Origin: Candidatus Methylomirabilis sp.
Lineage (GTDB): Bacteria; DYJV01
Direction of reading: 5' to 3'
Length of the DNA stretch: 46,657 bases
Assembly (NCBI GenBank): GCA_020722945.1
Contig: DYJV01000011.1
Location: forward strand, 1 to 46,657
Shown: positions 35,275 through 42,973 of the stretch, piece by piece
How positions within the stretch are numbered: position 1 is the first letter of the stretch
Layout: each line of letters starts with the position of its first letter
Program-made: the position numbers and the translations under genes
Notes under the pieces: generated by a model
Told to the model about the DNA's origin: nothing
What the model saw: the letters and a program-made list of their open reading frames with translations, nothing else
The model's database searches: none

Positions 35275-36105
35275 ATGGAAATTTTTACACCTGAATTTTG
35301 GAGAAATTACATAAAAGAGAGAAAGTCTGAATTTAAGACCAATAGGGTCGCAAATAAAAATCTATGGGATGAAGCTGCTCACTTTTACAAAGATTTTGAG
35401 AAAGAGAGTTCATATTCCGATATCAAAAAATTACCTATAAAATTTTTACAAGAGAAGAATGTGCTGCATAGTAATATGTCCGTTGCTGATATAGCTTGTG
35501 GTCCAGGGACTCACGCACTTGATCTTGCACAACATTGCAGAGAAGTTTTTGCATTAGATATATCAGAAGATATGATTAACAACCTAAAAGAGAAAATTTC
35601 AAAAAATAGTATCCAAAATATAACTGTCAGTTGCAAAGATTTTTTTAAAGAGGATTTTAAAAATAAATTTGATCTGGTCTTTGTTTCAATGAGTCCAATT
35701 TTGAATGAGCTTGAGACAATTGACAAACTTCTTGATATTTCAAGAAGGTATATTTTTCTTATATTCTGGGCAGGTAAAAGGGAAAATACAATTTTTAACA
35801 ACTGCTACAAAGCTATCTTTAAAAAAGATTTCAAATGGGATATTCTCGATATTACAGCCATTTTTAACTATCTCTACTCTCTCGGTTACTCTCCATCTAT
35901 ATTTTATAAAAATATGAAATGGTATAGTAATTTTGATTTTGAATCAGTTTACAATCATATTGTATGGCATATGAAATTTTATAAAGATGAACTTTCAGAA
36001 GATGAGAAAGAAAAAATAAAAGATATTTTGAGAAATTCAGAAAAGTCTGAAACAAATGTCAGAATAGGGTATCTTTTTCTCGATAAAGAGGAGTATAGTG
36101 AGTGA
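35275..36105 (+). CDS. Class I SAM-dependent methyltransferase in a TonB uptake operon
   Basis: This 276-residue methyltransferase has motif I VADIACGPGTHAL (about 70-82), an acidic end to strand 2 (VFALDISEDMI, about 92-102) and motif post-I NITVSCKDFF. The N-terminal WRNYIKERK...NLWDEAAHFY helix pair resembles small-molecule methyltransferases. No specific substrate is identifiable. It follows the binding protein by 24 bases with a GAGGAG ribosome site, so it should be co-expressed with uptake genes. It may modify the imported metal carrier or ligand; this is inference. Confidence 0.8.
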   Translation: MEIFTPEFWRNYIKERKSEFKTNRVANKNLWDEAAHFYKDFEKESSYSDIKKLPIKFLQEKNVLHSNMSVADIACGPGTHALDLAQHCREVFALDISEDMINNLKEKISKNSIQNITVSCKDFFKEDFKNKFDLVFVSMSPILNELETIDKLLDISRRYIFLIFWAGKRENTIFNNCYKAIFKKDFKWDILDITAIFNYLYSLGYSPSIFYKNMKWYSNFDFESVYNHIVWHMKFYKDELSEDEKEKIKDILRNSEKSETNVRIGYLFLDKEEYSE

Positions 36106-36118
36106 TTATCTACAAAAT

Positions 36119-36151
36119 AAAAAAGCAGCAATTTATGGTTGCTGCTTTTTT
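36119..36151. terminator. Perfect bidirectional intrinsic terminator
   Basis: AAAAAAGCAGCAA, a seven-base loop (TTTATGG), then TTGCTGCTTTTTT gives an uninterrupted 13-bp stem. It has a T-run on both strands. It separates the plus-strand methyltransferase from the convergent ferritin gene and should stop transcription from both sides. Confidence 0.9.
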
Positions 36152-36176
36152 GGATATTTGAATCTGATTCTTTTTT

Positions 36177-36689
36177 TTACTTTGTTGCTGGAGGCATTAC
36201 AAAAACTCTCTGGCCTAATTCTTTATCAAGCATAAAAATACCGTTACCTTTATCACCAATCAATTTTAATTTCTGAAGAATAGATTCAGCTGATGCTTCT
36301 TCCTCAACCTGCTCAGCAACAAACCATTGTAAAAAATTGTTACTTGCATGATCTCTCTCTTTTATTGCAAGATCGACAAGTTTGTTGATACAAGAAGTTA
36401 TATGCTGCTCATGTTTGTAGGTATCTTCAAATGCTTCAAGAGGACTCTTCCAATCTATCTGAGGCTTTGCAATTGAATCAAGTGTGACTCTTCCACCCCT
36501 TTCAATTATAAAATTATAAAATTTTTGAGCATGTATCATCTCTTCCATAGCCTGAACCCGCATCCAACTTGAAAATCCTTCAAGAGCAATCGATGCAAAA
36601 TAAGCCGACATTGATAGATAAAGATAAGATGAGAAAAGCTCCTCATTTATCTGCTTATTAAAAGCTACTTCTATTTTATTATTAAACAT
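36177..36689 (-). CDS. ftnA: Non-haem ferritin
   Basis: This 170-residue four-helix ferritin stores iron as ferric mineral. Di-iron ligands are in place: E17 (QINEELFSSYLY), the EEMIHAQKF pair with H53, and the second-half glutamates in KHEQH and AEQVEEEA. Length matches bacterial FtnA rather than the smaller Dps or haem-containing Bfr. It is the third gene of the perR-superoxide reductase-ferritin operon and ends just before the shared terminator. Confidence 0.93.
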   Translation of the reverse strand: MFNNKIEVAFNKQINEELFSSYLYLSMSAYFASIALEGFSSWMRVQAMEEMIHAQKFYNFIIERGGRVTLDSIAKPQIDWKSPLEAFEDTYKHEQHITSCINKLVDLAIKERDHASNNFLQWFVAEQVEEEASAESILQKLKLIGDKGNGIFMLDKELGQRVFVMPPATK

Positions 36690-36709
36690 ATCCCCTCCTG
36701 ATTATAAAT

Positions 36710-37087
36710 TTATTTTTTCCACAAACCGTGTAGATTACAATACTCTCTTACACTCACCACTTCATTTTCAACAGAGAAAAATGCTGATGGCTTCTCTCCG
36801 GGATTGAGAAATTTTCTGTAAGATTTACCATCATCTGTAATCAACTCTATCCATTCGATATAATGCTTCTCTTCCATAGGATGCTCAACACTTCCAACTG
36901 TAACTTTGTAACCGTTTTTAACTTTTTCTACCATAGGAACATGCTTCTCTTTTGATGCATCAACCGTATTTTCAGTAACTAAAACCATCTCTTGATTACA
37001 GCAAACAAGCTTTCCTGCACCACCGTGAACAACCTCAACGATATTTCCACAAACATTACATTTGTAAATTTCTAATTTTTTTGCCAT
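36710..37087 (-). CDS. dfx: Desulfoferrodoxin, two-iron superoxide reductase
   Basis: This 125-residue enzyme reduces superoxide to peroxide without releasing oxygen, suiting anaerobes. Centre I ligands C10, C13, C29 and C30 (CNVC...VCC) form the desulforedoxin-like iron site. Centre II ligands H49 (EKHVP, with E47 and K48), H69, H75, C117 and H120 ([10 protein letters not shown]) form the active square-pyramidal site. Both sites are complete, so it is class I. It lies between perR and ferritin on the same strand with short gaps. Confidence 0.95.
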   Translation of the reverse strand: MAKKLEIYKCNVCGNIVEVVHGGAGKLVCCNQEMVLVTENTVDASKEKHVPMVEKVKNGYKVTVGSVEHPMEEKHYIEWIELITDDGKSYRKFLNPGEKPSAFFSVENEVVSVREYCNLHGLWKK

Positions 37088-37108
37088 TTTATCCCCCTTT
37101 TTAATTTA

Positions 37109-37525
37109 TTAATTAAAACTTAGAGCATCATTTCTACAATCACTACAAAGACCTGACATCTGAATATCACAACCCATAATTTTAAATGCTGTCTTATCTT
37201 TTACAAAATTTGTAATAAAATTATTTATGTAGTCAAAATTGTCTAAAAATATATCTTCAATTTTACCACATTTTATACATTTGACATGTAAATGATCACT
37301 TGTATTGCCATCAAATCTTTTCATTTTACCACAAATTTCTATCTTTTTTACTATACCCTCTTCAGACATAATCTCCAAATTTCTATATATAGTCCCCAAA
37401 CTTACACGAGGTAATTTATCTTTAACAATCATAAAAAGCTCATCAGCAGTGGGATGAGAGGTAAGTTTGCATAGTTCGTTGTAAATTACCTCTCTCTGTT
37501 TTGTTTTTCTAACAAGTTTTTTCAA
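37109..37525 (-). CDS. perR: Fur-family peroxide regulator, PerR type
   Basis: This 138-residue repressor has a winged-helix domain (1-75) and a metal domain. The structural zinc site is C83, C86, C127 and C130. The PerR regulatory iron set is present: H24 (SHPTADELF), D72 (KRFDGN), H78 and H80 (SDHLH), and D91 (CGKIEDIF). The aspartate at D91 is the feature that favours PerR over Fur, whose equivalent is usually glutamate. It leads the superoxide reductase and ferritin genes and probably represses its own promoter, which contains a palindrome. Confidence 0.88.
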   Translation of the reverse strand: MKKLVRKTKQREVIYNELCKLTSHPTADELFMIVKDKLPRVSLGTIYRNLEIMSEEGIVKKIEICGKMKRFDGNTSDHLHVKCIKCGKIEDIFLDNFDYINNFITNFVKDKTAFKIMGCDIQMSGLCSDCRNDALSFN

Positions 37526-37558
37526 GATAACACCCCCATAATCTTTTTGATAATTATT

Positions 37559-37586
37559 ATTATATATAATTATATATTTTTGTCAA
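37559..37586 (-). promoter_or_regulatory. PerR operon promoter
   Basis: On the minus strand TTGACA (37581-37586), 16 bases, then a perfect TATAAT (37559-37564). It lies about 35 bases before the perR start codon. It should drive perR, superoxide reductase and ferritin together. Confidence 0.75.
37562..37577. promoter_or_regulatory. Palindrome within the perR promoter, candidate Fur/PerR box
   Basis: ATATATAATTATATAT is a perfect 16-bp palindrome between the -35 and -10 elements. It is similar in A/T character and symmetry to PerR boxes but does not match the canonical 7-1-7 form exactly. Autoregulation is the natural reading. Confidence 0.5.
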
Positions 37587-37593
37587 CCATTTT

Positions 37594-38814
37594 TTAAAGA
37601 GAATCAAAAACCATTACAGGGACAAGTGAGCCTTTCTTTATATCTTGAACACCCTCCTCAACAATGATAAAGCAATTCCCTTTAAGCATAGATGATAAGA
37701 TACCTGAACCTTGCATACCTGTGGTCGTAACAGTAAATCCCTCTTTACCCTTTTTCAAAACTCCTCTTATAAACTCTGTTCTTAAATCTTTCCTCTCTAT
37801 ATCTTCAGTCAGGAGAGCTTCAAGTTCAAAAAAATCTTTACTCACAGAATTTTGTATCTTCTGAATCAAAGGATAAATAAAGAGATAGTAAGTAGTCATT
37901 GTTGAAACAGGATTGCCGGGAACTCCTATATATAATTTCCTCCCTTTTTTAGCAAGAAATAAAGGTTTACCAGGTTTAACACGGACTCCCCAGAAGATAG
38001 GTGTATACCCCAATTCTGATACAACATCTTTGACAAAGTCATATTCACCCATTGAGACTCCACCTGTTGACACAATAATATCAGCATCAGAGTTGTCAGT
38101 GATTGCTTCAATCAGAGCCTCTTTACTATCTTTTGTTATCCCTGAAAGCCTGACAGATATTTGCTGTTGTTTGAATAACCCCAAAAGAGTAAATCCATTG
38201 GAATTCCTTACTTTACCCTCTACAAAAGTATCATCTATATCAAGAATTTCATTCCCTGTAATAATAACAGAAACAGTAGGCTTTCTATAAACTTTTATAA
38301 ATGCTCTCCCCAATGAACTGAGCATTCCCATAGATGCTGGAGTAATTTTACTCCCTATTTTTATAACTGTATCACCCTTTTTTACATCCTCACCTGCTTT
38401 TCTTACATCAAGAGAAAAGTTAATAGGGTTGTAGATATATACATAACCACTCTCCTCTTTTATAGACTCTTTTCTTATTACAGAATCTGCACCAAAAGGT
38501 ATTATCCCACCGGTCATTATCCTCATTGCCTCAAAACTACCAAGATTTTTTGGAGTAATATCACCAGCAGGAACTTCATCAATAATTTTAAGTTTGACAG
38601 GGTTATCTATGGTTGCACTCAATGTATCAGCCGCTCTAAGAGCAAATCCATCCATTGCCGAATTATCAAAAAAAGGTATATCGTAATCTGATACAATATC
38701 CTCTGCAATTATACGATTAAGAGCATCACAGAGGAATACCTTTTCTACTCCCAGAGTCTCACCACTTTGAAAAATAAGTTCTAATGCCTCTTTATAAGAT
38801 ATATTTTTTAACAT
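37594..38814 (-). CDS. moeA: Molybdopterin molybdenumtransferase
   Basis: This 406-residue MoeA inserts molybdate into adenylated molybdopterin. Landmarks are PFFDNSAMDGFALRA (about 44-58), MRIMTGGIIPFGADSVI (about 96-112), STGGVSMGEYDFVKDV (about 249-264) and the YIGVPGNPVST loop (about 296-306). The length is normal. It starts directly after the BamD-LptA gene with no gap, so both are probably on one transcript. It would supply cofactor to the PsrA-like enzyme 30 kb away. Confidence 0.93.
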   Translation of the reverse strand: MLKNISYKEALELIFQSGETLGVEKVFLCDALNRIIAEDIVSDYDIPFFDNSAMDGFALRAADTLSATIDNPVKLKIIDEVPAGDITPKNLGSFEAMRIMTGGIIPFGADSVIRKESIKEESGYVYIYNPINFSLDVRKAGEDVKKGDTVIKIGSKITPASMGMLSSLGRAFIKVYRKPTVSVIITGNEILDIDDTFVEGKVRNSNGFTLLGLFKQQQISVRLSGITKDSKEALIEAITDNSDADIIVSTGGVSMGEYDFVKDVVSELGYTPIFWGVRVKPGKPLFLAKKGRKLYIGVPGNPVSTMTTYYLFIYPLIQKIQNSVSKDFFELEALLTEDIERKDLRTEFIRGVLKKGKEGFTVTTTGMQGSGILSSMLKGNCFIIVEEGVQDIKKGSLVPVMVFDSL

Positions 38815-40194
38815 CTAATCACCCTGAATAATAATTTTACTTCTATTTTTCTTATCACCTGTCACAAATACCTGCTCTTTTTTAACAAAGAAAATTATCT
38901 TCTCACCATTTATGTAATTCTTCCCATCTTTTAAGTAAGGCTTCCCTTCAAACTCAACTTTATCCTCCTTTACAAAGTATGTAACCTTCTCAGCACTACC
39001 CTCTTTTGTAAAATATGTAACCAAGACATTGTTTAGAGCTTCAATTTTCTTTATGCTTTGGGTGCTATTATCTAAAAAAGCAATTATTTTGTTACTGTTA
39101 ATAGTGAGATCACCCCTTGAAACAACAACATCACCTTCAAATAGAACTTCTTGATCAGATTTTAGGTAAGTTACTTTATTTGCAGAGACATTAACAGGGA
39201 TAATGCCCCTATCATTATCTTTTTTGGAAGACTCTTCTGCTTCAGCAACCTCTGCCTTAACTTTTTCTGAGGTCTCCATTGTAACAAAAGTTCTCTTTTT
39301 GTCCAAGAGATCAGCACTCTCCATAATATCTTCAGGGGATGCAGGATAAGAGAAACTTTGATAACCAGAAATGTAATATTTATCTTTTACATCAAGTTCA
39401 TCGTGAAAGTAGTATTCTTTAACTCTTTGAGTAAAAGAGAAAGGTTTTGGTTTGAGGGTTTTCAATGTGTTGGCTGACCTTTGGTGATATTTACTTTTCG
39501 GAAAATTATCCACTACCTTTTTTAAGCAATCTTTCCCTTTATTCTCCTCACCTTTTAACAAGAGTGAACTCCCAAGGTAGTATAACACTTTATCATCTAT
39601 ATATCCGGGGTACTTTTGTAAAACTTTCTCAAATCTGTAAATAGCTGCTTTATAATTTTTCTTTTTAAAGTAAAAATAACCTATATAAAAATTATTTTTT
39701 GCTATTTTCCTTTTGCATTCGTGCATTCTGTGAGTTGCAATAGCAGAATATTTGCTGTTAGGAAACTCTTTTGTAAGAGCAGAAAAGTAATCGTATGCAA
39801 GATGCAGCTTCGATTGATCCCTATCGATTGTAGATATCTGCTGGAATTGAACCATCCCAAGCTGATACTTGGCATAAGGAACCAACTCATTTTTAGGGTG
39901 AAGTTTTATAAAATCGAGATACGCATTCTCTGCCTCTATATACATCTCAGCCTTGTAGAGACTATCGCAATATTTTATCTCTACTTCATTGATTCTTGAA
40001 TCGAAGGGGAATCTATTTTTAAATTCAAGAAAATTTTCAGAAGCTTTCTCAAATTTCCCTTTACTGTAAAGATCTACAGCATTTGAATAAAGAGGATCTG
40101 CCTCTGTAATTTGGGGGATACTCTTTTTACCACATGAAATCATAAAAAAGATAATAATTGCAAGAAAAATTAGGATGGATTTTATGCTATTCAA
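38815..40194 (-). CDS. Fusion lipoprotein: BamD domain plus LptA/OstA-like domain
   Basis: This 459-residue protein has a signal with lipobox FMISC (lipidated C21). Residues about 30-245 are BamD-like TPR repeats, with the family hallmarks IDRDQSKLHLAYDYF (123-137), FPNSKYSAIATHRM (144-157) and KNYKAAIYRFEKVLQKYPGY (179-198). A charged linker (about 250-335) leads to residues 335-458. These repeat the LptA/OstA pattern: VSANKVTYLKSDQEVLFEGDV, SRGDLTINSNKIIAF, GSAEKVTYFVKEDKVEFEG and INGEKIIFFVKKEQVFV. BamD normally stops near 245 residues, so the LptA-like half is extra. No lptB, lptC or separate lptA is nearby. moeA follows directly. Confidence 0.82.
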   Translation of the reverse strand: MNSIKSILIFLAIIIFFMISCGKKSIPQITEADPLYSNAVDLYSKGKFEKASENFLEFKNRFPFDSRINEVEIKYCDSLYKAEMYIEAENAYLDFIKLHPKNELVPYAKYQLGMVQFQQISTIDRDQSKLHLAYDYFSALTKEFPNSKYSAIATHRMHECKRKIAKNNFYIGYFYFKKKNYKAAIYRFEKVLQKYPGYIDDKVLYYLGSSLLLKGEENKGKDCLKKVVDNFPKSKYHQRSANTLKTLKPKPFSFTQRVKEYYFHDELDVKDKYYISGYQSFSYPASPEDIMESADLLDKKRTFVTMETSEKVKAEVAEAEESSKKDNDRGIIPVNVSANKVTYLKSDQEVLFEGDVVVSRGDLTINSNKIIAFLDNSTQSIKKIEALNNVLVTYFTKEGSAEKVTYFVKEDKVEFEGKPYLKDGKNYINGEKIIFFVKKEQVFVTGDKKNRSKIIIQGD

Positions 40195-40373
40195 CTTTAC
40201 TCCTACTTTTGAAATAAGATATTAAGATAAAATTTTAAGTTAATATAAAATAAACTTGTTAAGAGAAAGATTTAAGAAACATCGTAGCTCCATAATGAGC
40301 TTTAAAAAATAATTTTGATATACTTAAATAGCAAAATTAAAGATTTAGCTATAAATAAAAATAGTTTAAAATA

Positions 40374-40889
40374 TTACAATATCTCTCTGATTATCAGCTC
40401 AGTAAGATCTTTCCTCTTTCTCGGTTTATCATCTTTTTCATTAGGATAGCCAAAAGCAACAATTCCAAGAAATTCGTAATTATCACTAACTTCAAGTATC
40501 TTCTCAACTTCTTCCTTTGCTTTTAAGATTTCTCCAAGCCAAACACCTCCAAGATTAAGATGGTGTATCTTTAGAAGCATATTCTCTACTGCTGCACCTA
40601 CCCCCATAAGGTCTTTCTCTCTATCGTAGATAGAATTTTTATCAATGAAAAAAGGGATCAAGACTGGAGCTTCAAGAAATATCCTTTTATAATGAGAGAG
40701 GTTTGCAATCTTCTCTTTAACTTCCCTACTCTTTACAATAGCAAATCTCCATGGCTGATTGTTTAAGCCTGAGGGTGCCCATCTTGCTGCTTCTATAACA
40801 GAGTAAACAACTTCAATATCAACATCTTGCTCTTTAAAATGTCTGATACTTTTTCTGTATGTTATAGCCTTCTCACAGTCACTTAACAT
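40374..40889 (-). CDS. Nitroreductase-family flavoprotein
   Basis: This 171-residue FMN enzyme has the family opening YRKSIRHFKEQDVD and AARWAPSGLNNQPWRFAIV (about 33-51). The middle GVGAAVENMLLKIHHLNLGGVWLGEIL (about 96-122) and the final GIVAFGYPNEKDDKPRKRKDL complete it. Substrates of such proteins range from nitroaromatics to flavins and cannot be predicted. It follows a small unknown gene on the same strand by 28 bases. Confidence 0.88.
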   Translation of the reverse strand: MLSDCEKAITYRKSIRHFKEQDVDIEVVYSVIEAARWAPSGLNNQPWRFAIVKSREVKEKIANLSHYKRIFLEAPVLIPFFIDKNSIYDREKDLMGVGAAVENMLLKIHHLNLGGVWLGEILKAKEEVEKILEVSDNYEFLGIVAFGYPNEKDDKPRKRKDLTELIIREIL

Positions 40890-40917
40890 TAACTCTCCTC
40901 CAGATTATTGAAATATC

Positions 40918-41136
40918 TTAAAGATAAAAATACGCTTCCACAAGACCAATTTGTAGATTACTATTAAATTCATCGATATTTTTCTGATTTATCGATACAC
41001 TTACAAAATTATATCCCGGTTTGACAAAAGGGTTAAGTGCATTTATCGCTTCTACAAAAATAGGGGGTTTGGAGCTTGCTTCACTCCTCAAAATATAGTG
41101 TATTATTTTTTTACCATCAAGTGAAATAGTTTCCAT
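40918..41136 (-). CDS. Small protein of unknown function
   Basis: This 72-residue reading frame has AGAGG seven bases before its ATG and lies in tight order between a GGDEF gene and a nitroreductase, so it is probably real. It has no signal, membrane helix or cysteine. The sequence METISLDGKKIIHYILRSEA and the later GYNFVSVSINQK suggest a compact mixed alpha/beta fold. I do not recognise it. Confidence 0.55.
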   Translation of the reverse strand: METISLDGKKIIHYILRSEASSKPPIFVEAINALNPFVKPGYNFVSVSINQKNIDEFNSNLQIGLVEAYFYL

Positions 41137-41155
41137 TTCTTAACCTCTTATAATA

Positions 41156-42154
41156 TTACTCTACACATATAATATTTTTTATCTGTTTAGCTTTGTATAA
41201 AAGAGCATCAACTTTCTCTAAAACTTCTTTGAAGGACAACCATTTGTTAACCTTACATAATCCTCCACTTACTGTAATTTTGATGGATTTATCGTTGTAG
41301 AAGAAAACTGCCTTTGAAATACGCTTTTTTATCCTCTCTGAAATAACTTTTGCAAATTGAAGATTACTATTTCTTAATATAATAACAAATTCATCTCCAT
41401 AAACTCTCGATACTATATCACCATCTCTAATAGAAGTTAGTAAAATATTTGCAAATTTTTTCAAGATAAGATCACCTGCAAGATGCCCATAAGTGTCATT
41501 TACAATTTTAAAGTGATCAATATCTAAAAACAATATACATGAATCTCTACTCGACCTTAGCATCAAATTGTAAGACTCTTCCAGACCCCTTTTGTTAAGC
41601 AGGGATGTCATTTCATCAGTATATATCTGTTTTTTGAGATTAAATACAGCTGCTTCATACGACAAAATACTCTGTATCTGATCATTAATCTCTTTCTGTA
41701 TACCAGCTATATCTTCTTTTATTTTTAGGGTAAACTGTATAAAATTTCTAACTTGAGAGGATAAAAGTTCCTTAGCAACAACAATATCATCATAATTTTC
41801 TGCAGAATCAACTTTTGATAAAATATTTTCCATTTCGTTATTTACAGTAGATATTGATTCTATTATCTTATCTGAATTATCTTTTAGGTTTTCAGCAAAT
41901 TTTTTGTTTTGTCCCTGCTCCTTCTCTTTGAATTTAAAGAGAGATATATTTATCTTGTCAAACAGCTCAGAGATTTTTGATTTAATCTTCTCTGGATCCT
42001 CTTCTCCTTCACTCTGTTGCTCTAATAGTTGGCGGATAGTTTTGATCTCATCAAGGACAATATTCTTACAATCAAAAACAAAATTTTGGTTAAAAAGTTC
42101 TATATGCTTAAGTATTAGTTCTATGATTAATCTGCACTCTTTGAAATTACTCAT
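41156..42154 (-). CDS. GGDEF protein with altered signature (YGDEF)
   Basis: This 332-residue protein has a helical, coiled-coil-rich N-terminus (about 1-165, no membrane segment) and a GGDEF domain (about 170-332). The metal aspartate D211 (LFLDIDHFK) and the TYGHLAGD helix are conserved. The signature is YGDEF (252-256): the first glycine of GGDEF is replaced by tyrosine. An inhibitory I-site RDGD (243-246) sits the usual five residues upstream. It might be a weak cyclase or a c-di-GMP sensor. It follows the DUF3786 gene by 16 bases. Confidence 0.82.
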   Translation of the reverse strand: MSNFKECRLIIELILKHIELFNQNFVFDCKNIVLDEIKTIRQLLEQQSEGEEDPEKIKSKISELFDKINISLFKFKEKEQGQNKKFAENLKDNSDKIIESISTVNNEMENILSKVDSAENYDDIVVAKELLSSQVRNFIQFTLKIKEDIAGIQKEINDQIQSILSYEAAVFNLKKQIYTDEMTSLLNKRGLEESYNLMLRSSRDSCILFLDIDHFKIVNDTYGHLAGDLILKKFANILLTSIRDGDIVSRVYGDEFVIILRNSNLQFAKVISERIKKRISKAVFFYNDKSIKITVSGGLCKVNKWLSFKEVLEKVDALLYKAKQIKNIICVE

Positions 42155-42170
42155 CTTCCCCCTTCCTTTG

Positions 42171-42797
42171 CTATCTTACAAAAAGAAGTCTTTTACTCAT
42201 CATTGAAGAAACAACAACAACATCTTCAAGAGAAAGCATATCTTTTATGCTCTCATCAAACAAAAAATCGATAGATGGTGCAAACTCGTCATCTCCTGCC
42301 CAGAATATAAAAGTAATATCAATTTTGGGCAGTGCTTTAAGCTTAAAAGAGAAAGTTCCAAGATTCTCCTTTACTGCAAATATTTTGGAGAATAACTCTT
42401 CAACTTTTGAGAGAGAGTTGTATTTCTCAATCAGTGGAGTTATAGCTTTCTTCTGAAAAACAGGGTAATAATTGAATGCACCGGGGATATATTTGTAGCT
42501 TATAAGATTGTTGAGTTGATTTATATTGTGATTCATCTTTTCAAGATAATGCAAAATTATAATTTTGGATACAAGTGAAACAACCCCTCCATTTATCATT
42601 TCAAAATTGAAATCAGGGTATGAGATCCTTATATCATCATCAAATAATTTGATAGTAAAAGTAATTTTGCCACTCTCTCCCTTCACATCAGATGCACCTG
42701 AATAGTAAACTTTATCTAAAATATCTGAATAAGGTAGTGCTATAAGTGAATTAGTGGCAATTTGATATGCTTGCTCATAACTTTTCTGTTTTATCAT
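42171..42797 (-). CDS. DUF3786 protein
   Basis: This 208-residue protein matches DUF3786. The diagnostic end is IDITFIFWAGDDEFAPSIDFLFDESIKDMLSLEDVVVVSSMM (about 156-197), in which the WAGDDEF...LFD pattern recurs in the family. DUF3786 genes occur in anaerobes, often near cobalamin- or iron-sulfur-related proteins. The function is unknown to me. It is first in a minus-strand run with the GGDEF gene. Confidence 0.75.
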   Translation of the reverse strand: MIKQKSYEQAYQIATNSLIALPYSDILDKVYYSGASDVKGESGKITFTIKLFDDDIRISYPDFNFEMINGGVVSLVSKIIILHYLEKMNHNINQLNNLISYKYIPGAFNYYPVFQKKAITPLIEKYNSLSKVEELFSKIFAVKENLGTFSFKLKALPKIDITFIFWAGDDEFAPSIDFLFDESIKDMLSLEDVVVVSSMMSKRLLFVR

Positions 42798-42973
42798 AAA
42801 CTCTCCATAGTAAATTTGAAAATTAAACAGTATTTTAAAGAGGTTCTTTTATCTAAACAAACAGGAAAAAAGTAAACAATGTAAAAGATAAATTGTTTAT
42901 ATAACAAAAATAAATAATATTGTAAATTAAAAACAAATTGATAAAAGTAAATTTTTATGATATTTTACTTTAT

